Source: Serratia nevei (lineage in GTDB: Bacteria; Pseudomonadota; Gammaproteobacteria; Enterobacterales; Enterobacteriaceae). From it: 64,000 nucleotides of DNA. Below, piece by piece: positions 45,267 through 54,445 of this stretch (the stretch's first letter is position 1; every line of letters begins with the position of its first letter). Location of the stretch: contig NZ_CP149940.1 in assembly GCF_037948395.1 (NCBI RefSeq), positions 1,736,001-1,800,000 on the forward strand, given 5' to 3'. The position numbers and the translations under genes are program-made. The notes beneath the pieces are model-generated. The model was not told where the DNA came from. It was given only the letters and a program-made list of their open reading frames with translations, and searched no databases.

Positions 45267-47030
45267 TTAGGCCTTGGCCCAGTGGCGGCGTTTGGCCGCC
45301 TGCAGCTTCTCGTAGGCCGCCAGCAGCGCCTGATGGGCCGGCAGCGCTTTCAGATCGGCATCGACGGCGAACAGCCCGTTGAAGCGCGCTTCACCGCTGA
45401 TGGCGGCGGAGGCGGCGTCGACCGCTTCCTGGCCGTACATCTTCACGAACGCGGTGTAGTACTGCGCCGCTTCGCGTTCAGGCTCCTGCGCCAGCAGCAG
45501 CAGCGTTTGCAGACAGCGGTAGTAGTTGCTGCGCGCCGGGCTCAGCACCGAGGCGTTGAAGTCCTGCGTCCATTCGGTCCAGATCAGCGCCTGATCCAGA
45601 TCGCCACCCGCCAGCGCCAGCATCGACTTCAGCTCGCCCACGCGCAGGGTATGCCAGGCGTTGTCTTTGCCGCTGGCAATGCCCAGCAGTTCGCGTACGC
45701 GGGTGAAGTCGTCCAGCCCTTCGTCGTCCAACTGCTCGATCAGCGCCAGGTACTCTTCCGGCTCCCACTCGCTACCCGGCAGCGCCAGCAGCGTATCGCG
45801 CAGGTGCGCGCCCATGCTGTTGTTGGCCAGCAGCAGGTCTTCCGCCGGATAAATGTCGGACATGCCCGGCACGATGATGCGGCAAGCGTAGACGCCCAGG
45901 TGCTCGTAGTCGGCGATGTACACTTCCGCGTCTTCTTTGTCGAAGATGCTCATCAGGGTGGCGAACTCTTCCTGCGTGCTGCCGCTGAAGTTCCAGTCAA
46001 CGAACGGGTAATCGGCGTCCTGTTTGAACAGATCCCAGGAGATCAGACCGCTGGAGTCGATGAAGTGCGTTTCCAGGTTGGTGTGTTCCGCCACTTCTTC
46101 GTCATCGAAGGTCGGTGCGGTGAACACGTCGAGATCTTTCAGGCTGCGGCCCTGCAGCAGTTCGGTCACCGTGCGCTCCAGCGCCACGCCGAAGTCCGGG
46201 TGCGCGCCGAACGAAGCGAAGCAGGTGCCGTTGGTCGGGTTGAACAGCACCACGCAAATGACCGGGTAGTTGCCGCCCAGCGAGGCGTCATAGGAGAGGA
46301 TCGGGAAACCTTCCTCTTCCAGCTTGGCGATGGCTTCCACCACGCCCGGGTAGCGGTTCAGCACTTCGTCCGGGATCGCCGGCAGGCTGATGGATTCGGC
46401 GATGATGCGGTTTTTCACATAGCGCTCGAACACTTCCGACAGGCCCTGCACGCGCGCTTCATTGGCGGTGTTGCCGGCGGACATGCCGTTGGAAACATAC
46501 AGGTTGCCGATGATATTCATCGGGATGTACACGGTTTGCTGATCGGACTGACGGGTAAACGGCAGCGCACACACGCCGCGATCGGCATTGCCGGATTGCA
46601 GATCGACAAGATCGCTGGCGCTCAGCTCTTGCTGCGGATCGTAGAAGGCGTGCAGGCGTTCGTCGAGGATGCCGGCCGGCAGCGCGTCGTCTTCAGGGAT
46701 CGGGAACCATTTCTCATTCGGGTAGTGCACGAAATCGCCTTCGGCAATCTGCTTGCCCAGATAGAAATCGGCGAAGAAGTAGTTGGTGGACAGGCGCTCG
46801 AAATATTCACCCAGCGCGGAGGCCAGCGCGGCTTTTTTGCTGGCGCCTTTGCCGTTGGTGAAGCACAGCGGGCAATCGCGATCGCGAATGTGCACTGACC
46901 ACACGTGCGGCACCGGGTTCAGCCAGGAGGCTTCTTCGATGTTGAAACCGAGGTCGCTCAGTTTCTGCTGGAAACGGGCGATGGAGTCTTCCAGGGCGGC
47001 GTCTTTACCGGGGATAAAAGTTTGCGTCAT
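45267..47030 (-). CDS. ycaO: YcaO-domain protein, ribosomal S12 methylthiotransferase accessory factor
   Basis: E. coli YcaO assists RimO in the beta-methylthiolation of ribosomal protein S12, and the family uses ATP to activate amide bonds. The 587-residue protein (E. coli 586) starts MTQTFIPGKDAALEDSIARF. ATP-binding residues sit in ALASALGEYFERLSTNYF and VQGLSEVFERYVKNRI. The tail contains TPR-like helices. The second Met (47028-47030) is used because it equals the E. coli start; the upstream MKT codons are less likely. It lies upstream of focA, as in E. coli. Confidence 0.93.
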   Translation of the reverse strand: MTQTFIPGKDAALEDSIARFQQKLSDLGFNIEEASWLNPVPHVWSVHIRDRDCPLCFTNGKGASKKAALASALGEYFERLSTNYFFADFYLGKQIAEGDFVHYPNEKWFPIPEDDALPAGILDERLHAFYDPQQELSASDLVDLQSGNADRGVCALPFTRQSDQQTVYIPMNIIGNLYVSNGMSAGNTANEARVQGLSEVFERYVKNRIIAESISLPAIPDEVLNRYPGVVEAIAKLEEEGFPILSYDASLGGNYPVICVVLFNPTNGTCFASFGAHPDFGVALERTVTELLQGRSLKDLDVFTAPTFDDEEVAEHTNLETHFIDSSGLISWDLFKQDADYPFVDWNFSGSTQEEFATLMSIFDKEDAEVYIADYEHLGVYACRIIVPGMSDIYPAEDLLLANNSMGAHLRDTLLALPGSEWEPEEYLALIEQLDDEGLDDFTRVRELLGIASGKDNAWHTLRVGELKSMLALAGGDLDQALIWTEWTQDFNASVLSPARSNYYRCLQTLLLLAQEPEREAAQYYTAFVKMYGQEAVDAASAAISGEARFNGLFAVDADLKALPAHQALLAAYEKLQAAKRRHWAKA

Positions 47031-47178
47031 TGTCTTCACTTTTTGCGCGTACTAAAAACGCGCAATGATACGGGGTTTTACGCTGGAGCTCCACGTATTC
47101 CTAAAGCGGCGGCAAAGTCACAGTTTTTTTAAGGATAAAGGCCATAATTCAGCGAGTTATCTGTCACGGAGAAATCTA

Positions 47179-48225
47179 ATGAAATCAGTGAAACTCAGCG
47201 CGTTAACCCTCCTGTTGACCGGCTTCAGCGCCTCGGCGCTGGCGCTGCCCAACATCACCCTGCTGGCGACCGGCGGCACCATTGCCGGCGGCGGCGATTC
47301 GGCGACGAAATCCAACTATACGGCGGGCAAGCTGGGCGTCGAGGCGTTGGTCGATGCGGTGCCGGCGCTGAAAAACATCGCCAACGTGCAGGGGGAGCAG
47401 GTGGTGAACATCGGTTCGCAGGACATGAACGATCGGGTCTGGCTGACGTTGGCGAAGAAAATTGACGCCGACTGCGGCAAGACCGACGGCTTCGTCATCA
47501 CCCACGGCACCGATACGCTGGAAGAGACGGCCTACTTCCTCGATCTGACGGTGAAGTGCGACAAGCCGGTGGTGCTGGTGGGGGCGATGCGGCCGGCGAC
47601 GGCGATGAGCGCCGATGGTCCGTTCAACCTGTATAATGCGGTGGTGACGGCGGCGGATCCGCAATCGGCCAACCGCGGGGTGCTGGTGGCGATGAACGAC
47701 ACCGTGCTGGATGCGCGCGACGTCACCAAGACCAACACTACCGCCGTGCAGACCTTCCAGTCGCCAAACTACGGCCCGCTGGGATATATCCACAACGGCA
47801 AGATCGATTACCAGCGCTCGCCGCAGCGTAAGCATACCCGGGATACGCCGTTCGACGTCAGCAAGCTGAACGAACTGCCGAAGGTCGGCATCGTCTACAA
47901 CTATGCCAACGCCTCCGATGCGCCGGCCAAGGCGCTGATCGCCGAAGGCTATCAGGGCATCGTCAGTGCCGGGGTCGGCAACGGCAACCTGTATAAAACG
48001 GTGTTCGACACCCTGGCGACGGCGGCGCACAACGGTGTGGCGGTGGTGCGTTCATCGCGCGTGCCAACCGGCGCCACCACCGAAGATGCGGAAGTGGACG
48101 ACGCCAAGTACGGCTTTGTTGCCGCCGGCACGCTGAATCCGCAAAAAGCGCGCATTCTGCTGCAGCTGGCGCTGACGCAAACCAAAGATGCGAAGCAAAT
48201 CCAGCAGATGTTTAATCAGTACTGA
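47179..48225 (+). CDS. ansB: Type II L-asparaginase (periplasmic)
   Basis: Type II asparaginases hydrolyse asparagine, and more slowly glutamine, in the periplasm. The 348-residue precursor has a signal peptide of about 22 residues (MKSVKLSALTLLLTGFSASA, then LA before LPNITLL). The catalytic motif LLATGGTIAGGG supplies the nucleophilic Thr, and VITHGTDTLEETAYF supplies the second Thr-Asp pair. The end is LQLALTQTKDAKQIQQMFNQ. GGAG at 47168-47171 precedes ATG 47179. In E. coli ansB lies far away, and ycaP is found at this place. The gene is 148 bp from divergent ycaO. Confidence 0.94.
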   Translation: MKSVKLSALTLLLTGFSASALALPNITLLATGGTIAGGGDSATKSNYTAGKLGVEALVDAVPALKNIANVQGEQVVNIGSQDMNDRVWLTLAKKIDADCGKTDGFVITHGTDTLEETAYFLDLTVKCDKPVVLVGAMRPATAMSADGPFNLYNAVVTAADPQSANRGVLVAMNDTVLDARDVTKTNTTAVQTFQSPNYGPLGYIHNGKIDYQRSPQRKHTRDTPFDVSKLNELPKVGIVYNYANASDAPAKALIAEGYQGIVSAGVGNGNLYKTVFDTLATAAHNGVAVVRSSRVPTGATTEDAEVDDAKYGFVAAGTLNPQKARILLQLALTQTKDAKQIQQMFNQY

Positions 48226-48237
48226 TCGTTTTCTCTT

Positions 48238-48265
48238 CTGCGGGGGCCGACCGGGGCTCCCGCAG
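48238..48265 (+). terminator. Hairpin after ansB
   Basis: CTGCGGG and GCC at the left pair with GGC and CCCGCAG at the right, just after the ansB stop. No T tract follows, so its strength is doubtful. Confidence 0.4.
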
Positions 48266-48528
48266 CCATCTTGGCTGAATACAGCATAAAACACCGCGTT
48301 AACCCGCTGAATTTCCCCATGTCGCAGGGTTTTATCGTCCAAACAATCGCGACGGCCGCAGAGCCTGTCATCACCCGGCGCGGCCGTTTGCCGCCGACGG
48401 GTGAATAAGCGTTGCAGCCATGGGGCGTGAGTGATAAAACCGATGGGTTGGTTAACGCGAGCGTTAACTTCGGGCGTCTTTTCGACAGGTCGCTTTTCTG
48501 CGGCGAACAGTGAATGTGGTGAGGGGAA
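48266..48528 (+). promoter_or_regulatory. serC upstream region with a GTTAACGC palindrome
   Basis: The region carries no gene. GTTAACGCGAGCGTTAAC at 48451-48468 is a perfect inverted repeat with 8-bp arms and a 2-bp centre, 60 bp before the serC start. An additional half-site, GCGTTAAC, occurs at 48297-48304. The short centre argues against an RNA hairpin and for a dimeric protein binding site. Lrp and CRP regulate serC in E. coli, but this motif does not match either. Confidence 0.55.
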
Positions 48529-49614
48529 ATGACTCAGGTTTATAATTTTAGCTCTGGCCCGGCGATGCTGCCGGTGGAAGTGTTGCGTCGTGCGGAACAG
48601 GAACTGTGCAACTGGCACGGTCTGGGCACGTCAGTGATGGAGATCAGTCACCGCAGCAAAGAATTCATCGCCGTTGCCGAGCAGGCGGAACAGGATCTGC
48701 GCGATCTGCTGAAAGTCCCCTCCAACTATAAAGTGCTGTTTTGCCACGGCGGCGCCCGCGCGCAGTTCGCCGCGCTGCCGCTGAACCTGCTGGGCGACAA
48801 GGCCACCGCCGACTATATCGACGGCGGCTATTGGGCGCACAGCGCCATCAAGGAAGCGGAAAAGTATTGCGCCCCGAACGTCATCGACGTGAAAACCCGT
48901 ATCGACGGCCTGAGCGGCATCAAGCCGATGAAAGCGTGGCAGCTCAGCGACGACGCGGCCTATGTCCACTATTGCCCGAATGAGACCATCGACGGCGTGG
49001 CCATCGATGAAACGCCGGACTTCGGCGACAAGGTGGTGATCGGCGATTACTCCTCGACCATCCTGTCCCGCCCGCTCGACGTCAGCCGTTTCGGCGTGAT
49101 TTACGCCGGCGCGCAGAAAAATATCGGCCCGGCCGGCCTGACGCTGGTGATCGTACGCGACGATCTGCTGGGTAAGGCGCGCAAAGAAGTGCCGTCGATC
49201 CTCGACTACACCGTGCTGGCCGAAAACGACTCGATGTTCAACACCCCGCCAACCTTCGCCTGGTACCTGTCCGGGCTGGTGTTCAAATGGCTGAAAGAGC
49301 AGGGTGGCCTGGTGGAGATGCAAAAACGCAATCAGGCCAAGGCCGAAGTGCTGTACGCGACCATCGATAAATCCGACTTTTACCGCAGCCAGGTGGCGAT
49401 CGCCAACCGTTCCTGGATGAACGTGCCGTTCCAGCTGGCCGATGCGGCGCTGGACAAGGTGTTCCTCAGCGAAGCCGAAGCCATCGGCCTGCAGGCGCTG
49501 AAAGGCCACCGGGTAGTTGGCGGGATGCGCGCTTCTATTTACAATGCCATGCCGCTGGCCGGCGTGCAGGCGCTGACCGACTTCATGGCCGACTTCGAAC
49601 GTCGTCACGGTTGA
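48529..49614 (+). CDS. serC: Phosphoserine aminotransferase
   Basis: SerC makes phosphoserine from 3-phosphohydroxypyruvate for serine synthesis, and 4-phosphohydroxythreonine for pyridoxal phosphate. The 361-residue protein starts [31 protein letters not shown] and [13 protein letters not shown] are cofactor-binding blocks, and [12 protein letters not shown] holds the PLP Lys197. GAGGGG ahead of ATG 48529 is a strong ribosome site. It is followed by aroA after 113 bp with two hairpins between, as in the E. coli serC-aroA operon. Confidence 0.97.
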   Translation: MTQVYNFSSGPAMLPVEVLRRAEQELCNWHGLGTSVMEISHRSKEFIAVAEQAEQDLRDLLKVPSNYKVLFCHGGARAQFAALPLNLLGDKATADYIDGGYWAHSAIKEAEKYCAPNVIDVKTRIDGLSGIKPMKAWQLSDDAAYVHYCPNETIDGVAIDETPDFGDKVVIGDYSSTILSRPLDVSRFGVIYAGAQKNIGPAGLTLVIVRDDLLGKARKEVPSILDYTVLAENDSMFNTPPTFAWYLSGLVFKWLKEQGGLVEMQKRNQAKAEVLYATIDKSDFYRSQVAIANRSWMNVPFQLADAALDKVFLSEAEAIGLQALKGHRVVGGMRASIYNAMPLAGVQALTDFMADFERRHG

Positions 49615-49620
49615 TTCCGT

Positions 49621-49641
49621 CAGCCCGCCCGACGCGGGCTG
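49621..49641 (+). other. Hairpin between serC and aroA (proximal)
   Basis: CAGCCCG pairs with CGGGCTG, with a short loop, just after the serC stop. It has no T tract and probably stabilises the serC 3' end or works together with the next hairpin. Confidence 0.5.
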
Positions 49642-49669
49642 CTCAGGCTGTTGTCCTTTTGCATTAAAG

Positions 49670-49702
49670 CGGCTCCGGCATTATTCCGGAGCCGTTTCGT
49701 TT
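49670..49702 (+). terminator. Internal terminator/attenuator between serC and aroA
   Basis: CGGCTCCGG (49670-49678) and CCGGAGCCG (49686-49694) form a perfect 9-bp stem with a CATTATT loop, followed by TTTCGTTT. It lies within the operon, so it should lower aroA expression relative to serC. Confidence 0.65.
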
Positions 49703-49727
49703 ATCAGAATTGGAGAGTTTTGTTCAC

Positions 49728-51014
49728 ATGGTGGATTCCCTGACGTTACACCCGGTCGCCCTGGTCAATGGCACCGTCAACTTACCCGGCTCCAAGAGCG
49801 TTTCTAACCGCGCTCTGCTGCTGGCGGCGCTGGCGAAAGGCACGACCCGGCTGACCAACCTGCTGGACAGCGACGACGTGCGTCATATGCTGAACGCGCT
49901 GCAGGCGTTGGGCGTGAACTATCAGCTTTCCGCCGATCGCACCGTGTGCGAAGTGACCGGCGTGGCCGGGCCGCTGGTGGCCGGCCAGCCGCTGGAACTG
50001 TTCCTCGGCAACGCCGGGACGGCGATGCGCCCATTGGCGGCGGCGCTGTGCCTCGGCGAAGGCGACGTGGTGTTGACCGGCGAACCGCGCATGAAAGAGC
50101 GCCCGATCGGCCATTTGGTGGACGCGTTGCGCCAGGGCGGGGCGCAGATTGATTACCTCGAGCAGACCGATTACCCGCCGATTCGCCTGCGCGGCGGCTT
50201 CCAGGGCGGCGACGTCACCGTTGACGGCAGCGTCTCCAGCCAGTTCCTGACCGCGTTGCTGATGACCGCGCCGCTGGCGCCGCAGGATACGCAGATCCAC
50301 ATCAAGGGCGAGCTGGTTTCCAAGCCGTACATCGACATCACGCTGCATCTGATGCGCACCTTCGGCGTATCGGTGAGCCACGACAACTACCGGGTGTTCC
50401 ATATCCAGGGGCGTCAGACGTATATCGCGCCGGGCGATTACCTGGTTGAGGGCGATGCTTCTTCCGCCTCTTACTTCCTGGCGGCGGCGGCTATCAAGGG
50501 CGGCACCGTGCGCGTGACCGGCATCGGCCGCAAAAGCGTGCAGGGCGACACCAAGTTTGCCGACGTGCTGGAGAAAATGGGCGCGCGCATTACCTGGGGC
50601 GACGATTTCATCGAATGCAGCCGCGGTGAACTGCGCGGCATCGACATGGACATGAACCACATTCCGGACGCGGCGATGACCATCGCCACCGCGGCGCTGT
50701 TTGCCGAGGGGCCGACCACCATCCGCAATATCTACAACTGGCGGGTGAAGGAGACCGACCGCCTGGCGGCGATGGCCACCGAGCTGCGTAAAGTGGGGGC
50801 GGAAGTGGACGAAGGCGAAGACTACATTCACGTCGTGCCGCCGGCCAAACTGCAGTTTGCCGAGATTGGCACCTACAACGATCATCGCATGGCGATGTGT
50901 TTCTCGCTGGTGGCGCTGTCGGATACTCCGGTCACCATTCTCGATCCGAAATGCACCGCGAAAACCTTCCCGGACTATTTCGAACAGCTGGCGCGCATCA
51001 GCCAGCCGGCGTAA
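49728..51014 (+). CDS. aroA: 3-phosphoshikimate 1-carboxyvinyltransferase (EPSP synthase, class I)
   Basis: AroA joins shikimate-3-phosphate and phosphoenolpyruvate to form EPSP in aromatic amino acid synthesis. The 428-residue protein starts [36 protein letters not shown] (Lys23, Arg28) and [13 protein letters not shown] (Gly98) are the glyphosate-sensitive class I motifs. [18 protein letters not shown] is the second conserved site. ATG 49728 is chosen with TGGAGAG about 10 bases upstream; TTG 49710 overlaps that site and is less likely. Confidence 0.97.
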   Translation: MVDSLTLHPVALVNGTVNLPGSKSVSNRALLLAALAKGTTRLTNLLDSDDVRHMLNALQALGVNYQLSADRTVCEVTGVAGPLVAGQPLELFLGNAGTAMRPLAAALCLGEGDVVLTGEPRMKERPIGHLVDALRQGGAQIDYLEQTDYPPIRLRGGFQGGDVTVDGSVSSQFLTALLMTAPLAPQDTQIHIKGELVSKPYIDITLHLMRTFGVSVSHDNYRVFHIQGRQTYIAPGDYLVEGDASSASYFLAAAAIKGGTVRVTGIGRKSVQGDTKFADVLEKMGARITWGDDFIECSRGELRGIDMDMNHIPDAAMTIATAALFAEGPTTIRNIYNWRVKETDRLAAMATELRKVGAEVDEGEDYIHVVPPAKLQFAEIGTYNDHRMAMCFSLVALSDTPVTILDPKCTAKTFPDYFEQLARISQPA

Positions 51015-51034
51015 CCCGTCAAATCGTTTATTTT

Positions 51035-51063
51035 AAGGCCCCTTTGTGGGCCTTTATCGTTTT
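51035..51063 (+). terminator. Terminator after aroA
   Basis: AAGGCCC (51035-51041) pairs with GGGCCTT (51048-51054), and T-rich sequence follows (TATCGTTTTT). In E. coli ycaL follows aroA; no gene is visible here before cmk. Confidence 0.7.
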
Positions 51064-51280
51064 TAACCTTTGGCGACCGGCGTTTCTTCTATACTTTTTC
51101 GCGGTTGTGCGCTTATTTTCAACAACCGGACAGTTCCAGGGTAACAGATCGCCGTAGGGCAGCGTATAATACGCCACCGTATTTGCCCCTGATTGGGCAG
51201 GTGACAGAGAGTGCGGCGCGCGGGCCTTGAGCCGAAGCGCACCGTGTCTCTGTGAGGTTTTCTACCTGAAGGAGAGAGAA

Positions 51281-51970
51281 ATGACGGCTACAGCCCCGGT
51301 GATAACCGTTGATGGACCAAGTGGCGCAGGCAAAGGCACGCTGTGTAAAGCGTTGGCCGAGTCCCTTGGTTGGCGTTTGCTGGACTCCGGCGCGATCTAT
51401 CGCGTGCTGGCGCTGGCGGCGTTGCATCATCAGGTGGATATCACTTCTGAGGAAGCGCTGGTTCCGCTGGCCGCACATCTCGATGTTCGCTTCGTTGCCC
51501 AGGACGGCAAGCTGCAGGTGATTTTGGAAGGTGAGGACGTCAGCAATGAGATCCGCACCGAAACCGTCGGCAACACCGCGTCGCAAGCGGCGGCGTTTCC
51601 GCGCGTGCGCGAGGCGCTGCTGCGCCGCCAGCGTGCATTCCGCGAGGCGCCCGGCCTGATTGCCGATGGCCGCGACATGGGCACGGTGGTGTTCCCGGAC
51701 GCGCCGGTCAAGATTTTCCTCGACGCCAGCTCGGAGGAGCGCGCGCACCGCCGCATGCTGCAGTTGCAGGAGAAGGGCTTTAATGTTAACTTTGAACGTC
51801 TTTTAGCCGAGATAAAGGAACGGGACGACCGTGACCGTAATCGGCCTATCGCGCCTCTGGTGCCCGCTTCTGACGCCCTCGTGCTGGATTCTACCAGCAT
51901 GTCGATCGAAGAAGTGATCCGGCAGGCGTTGACGTATGCACAGAAAGTGTTGGCGTTGCCGCAGCAATAA
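51281..51970 (+). CDS. cmk: (d)CMP kinase
   Basis: Cmk phosphorylates CMP and dCMP with ATP. The 229-residue protein has the P-loop GPSGAGKG (12-19), the CMP-binding [15 protein letters not shown] segment, and the LID-like region [23 protein letters not shown] 51281 follows AAGGAGAGAG, an excellent ribosome site, and gives nearly the E. coli length (227). It lies upstream of rpsA, as in E. coli, where the two form a unit. Confidence 0.97.
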   Translation: MTATAPVITVDGPSGAGKGTLCKALAESLGWRLLDSGAIYRVLALAALHHQVDITSEEALVPLAAHLDVRFVAQDGKLQVILEGEDVSNEIRTETVGNTASQAAAFPRVREALLRRQRAFREAPGLIADGRDMGTVVFPDAPVKIFLDASSEERAHRRMLQLQEKGFNVNFERLLAEIKERDDRDRNRPIAPLVPASDALVLDSTSMSIEEVIRQALTYAQKVLALPQQ

Positions 51971-52154
51971 GCGCGGCGGCGCTATTGGCTTTTTGTCATA
52001 TTTGTCATAGCGGTATCGCAATATATCGGGTAAAATTTTACCCCTGTAACCTTAAACCCTGTCGGCATGGAGCCAATGGCGGGGTATGTGAAACAACCCC
52101 ATTCGGCGGGACGCTAAATGGACGTTAAACTAAAGAACCCTGAAGATTAACAAC
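51971..52154 (+). promoter_or_regulatory. rpsA leader, probably under S1 autoregulation
   Basis: The 184-bp leader has no strong Shine-Dalgarno element before ATG 52155 (only GAAG about 10 bases upstream). E. coli rpsA also lacks a good one and relies on a folded leader to which S1 protein binds to repress its own translation. Short inverted segments such as GCCAATGGCGGGG near 52072-52084 and CCCATTCGGCGGG near 52098-52110 fit a structured leader. The exact folds were not computed. Confidence 0.5.
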
Positions 52155-53828
52155 ATGACTGAATCTTTCGCTCAACTCTTTGAAGAATCCTTAAAAGAAA
52201 TCGAAACCCGCCCGGGTTCCATCGTTCGTGGCGTCGTTGTTGCTATCGACAAAGATATCGTACTGGTTGACGCCGGTCTGAAATCTGAGTCTGCCATCCC
52301 GGCTGAGCAATTCAAAAACGCCCAGGGCGAGCTGGAAATCCAGGTTGGTGACGAAGTTGACGTTGCTCTGGATGCTGTTGAAGACGGCTTCGGTGAAACC
52401 CTGCTGTCCCGTGAGAAAGCTAAGCGTCACGAAGCTTGGATCACGCTGGAAAAAGCTTACGAAGAAGCTGAGACTGTAACCGGTGTTATCAACGGCAAAG
52501 TGAAGGGTGGCTTCACCGTCGAGCTGAACGGCATCCGCGCGTTCCTGCCAGGTTCCCTGGTTGACGTGCGTCCGGTACGTGACACTCTGCACCTGGAAGG
52601 CAAAGAGCTTGAGTTCAAAGTCATCAAGCTGGATCAGAAGCGCAACAACGTTGTCGTTTCTCGCCGTGCGGTTATCGAATCCGAGAACAGCGCTGAGCGC
52701 GATCAACTGCTGGAAAACCTGCAGGAAGGCATGGAAGTTAAAGGTATCGTTAAGAACCTCACTGACTACGGTGCATTCGTTGATCTGGGCGGCGTAGACG
52801 GCCTGCTGCACATCACTGACATGGCTTGGAAACGCGTTAAGCACCCAAGCGAAATCGTCAATGTTGGCGATGAAATCACTGTTAAAGTGCTGAAGTTCGA
52901 CCGCGAGCGTACTCGTGTATCCCTGGGCCTGAAACAGCTGGGCGAAGATCCATGGGTTGCTATCGCGAAACGTTACCCAGAAGGCACCAAGCTGACTGGT
53001 CGTGTAACCAACCTGACTGATTACGGCTGCTTCGTAGAAATCGAAGAAGGCGTTGAAGGTCTGGTACACGTTTCTGAAATGGATTGGACCAACAAAAACA
53101 TCCATCCGTCCAAAGTTGTTAACGTGGGCGACGTAGTGGAAGTGATGGTTCTGGACATCGATGAAGAACGTCGTCGTATCTCCCTGGGCCTGAAGCAGTG
53201 CAAATCCAACCCATGGCAGCAGTTCGCAGAAACCCACAACAAGGGCGACCGTGTTGAAGGTAAAATCAAGTCTATCACTGACTTCGGTATCTTCATCGGC
53301 CTGGACGGCGGCATCGACGGCCTGGTTCACCTGTCTGACATCTCCTGGAACGTTGCAGGCGAAGAAGCAGTACGTGAATACAAGAAAGGCGACGAAATCG
53401 CAGCGGTTGTTCTGCAAGTTGACGCAGAGCGCGAGCGTATCTCCCTGGGCGTGAAGCAGCTGGCTGAAGACCCGTTCAATAACTACCTGTCTATGAACAA
53501 GAAAGGTGCTATTGTTACTGGTAAAGTCACTGCAGTTGACGCCAAAGGTGCTACAGTTGAATTGGCAGGCGGCGTAGAAGGTTACCTGCGTGCATCTGAA
53601 GCCTCTCGCGACCGCATTGAAGATGCAACTCTGGTTCTGAACGTAGGTGACGAAGTTGAAGCTAAATTCACCGGCGTTGACCGTAAGAACCGCGTTGTAA
53701 GCCTGTCCGTACGTGCTAAGGACGAAGCTGACGAGAAAGACGCCATCGCAACTGTTAACAACAAACAGGAAGAAGGCAACTTCTCTAACGCAATGGCTGA
53801 AGCTTTCAAAGCGGCTAAAGGCGAGTAA
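52155..53828 (+). CDS. rpsA: 30S ribosomal protein S1
   Basis: S1 binds mRNA leaders and unfolds them for initiation on the 30S subunit. The 557-residue protein (E. coli 557) contains six S1 OB-fold repeats; the repeated block [35 protein letters not shown] shows repeats 3-5 clearly. Codon use is strongly biased toward common codons, as in other ribosomal genes. It is followed by ihfB. The C-terminal tail is acidic and Lys-rich ([13 protein letters not shown]). Confidence 0.98.
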   Translation: MTESFAQLFEESLKEIETRPGSIVRGVVVAIDKDIVLVDAGLKSESAIPAEQFKNAQGELEIQVGDEVDVALDAVEDGFGETLLSREKAKRHEAWITLEKAYEEAETVTGVINGKVKGGFTVELNGIRAFLPGSLVDVRPVRDTLHLEGKELEFKVIKLDQKRNNVVVSRRAVIESENSAERDQLLENLQEGMEVKGIVKNLTDYGAFVDLGGVDGLLHITDMAWKRVKHPSEIVNVGDEITVKVLKFDRERTRVSLGLKQLGEDPWVAIAKRYPEGTKLTGRVTNLTDYGCFVEIEEGVEGLVHVSEMDWTNKNIHPSKVVNVGDVVEVMVLDIDEERRRISLGLKQCKSNPWQQFAETHNKGDRVEGKIKSITDFGIFIGLDGGIDGLVHLSDISWNVAGEEAVREYKKGDEIAAVVLQVDAERERISLGVKQLAEDPFNNYLSMNKKGAIVTGKVTAVDAKGATVELAGGVEGYLRASEASRDRIEDATLVLNVGDEVEAKFTGVDRKNRVVSLSVRAKDEADEKDAIATVNNKQEEGNFSNAMAEAFKAAKGE

Positions 53829-53890
53829 TGACGGGGGGCGGTTTCTGACCGCCCCGATACGGTAGTTTAGCTGCAAAGCTTGGAGGTACT

Positions 53891-54175
53891 ATGACCAAGT
53901 CTGAACTTATTGAAAGACTTGCTGGCCAGCAATCTCATATTCCGGCGAAGGCCGTTGAGGATGCAGTGAAAGAGATGCTTGAGCACATGGCCGCAACGCT
54001 GGCCGAGGGCGAACGCATTGAGATCCGCGGATTCGGCAGTTTTTCTCTTCACTACCGTGCCCCGCGTGTAGGCCGCAACCCGAAAACCGGTGACAAAGTT
54101 GAGCTGGACGGCAAGTACGTTCCTCACTTCAAACCCGGCAAAGAGTTGCGTGACCGCGCCAATATCTATGGCTAG
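53891..54175 (+). CDS. ihfB: Integration host factor subunit beta
   Basis: IHF-beta pairs with IHF-alpha and sharply bends DNA at specific sites. The 94-residue protein starts [20 protein letters not shown] and has the DNA-binding arm [19 protein letters not shown] with the conserved Pro that kinks DNA. GGAGG at 53881-53885 is the ribosome site. IHF sites are known in the pfl and other promoters. It follows rpsA by 62 bp and is followed by a strong terminator. Confidence 0.98.
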   Translation: MTKSELIERLAGQQSHIPAKAVEDAVKEMLEHMAATLAEGERIEIRGFGSFSLHYRAPRVGRNPKTGDKVELDGKYVPHFKPGKELRDRANIYG

Positions 54176-54214
54176 TCGCTGACTGCTCATAGCGTTGTTG
54201 CTTGTAAAGAATAT

Positions 54215-54245
54215 AAAACGGTGCCTTTAAGGCGCCGTTTTTTTT
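54215..54245 (+). terminator. Rho-independent terminator of ihfB
   Basis: AAAACGG-T-GCC and GGC-G-CCGTTTT pair, with one T-G wobble, around a TTTAA-type loop, and nine T in all at the end. It separates rpsA-ihfB from comEC. Confidence 0.88.
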
Positions 54246-54445
54246 CGCCTGCGATTCTCCATGACACGCAAGTGAATTGCGTACTGCGCCGCATTTGCGG
54301 TGTGGCTGCTGCATAGGCCTCTCTTATCCTGCCATGCTCACCGCATCTTCGTTAAAGCCCGCTGGCGGCGACATATCGCCTCAACGATCCTGCTTGCTTG
54401 CCGTGACGCGTTTTTGCTCATGGTGGAGCCGATGGGAGAAGAGCG

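Noticed and set aside
52191..53876. Minus-strand frame opposite rpsA (about 560 codons)
   Set aside because: Antisense to rpsA, whose strong codon bias removes stop codons from the opposite strand.
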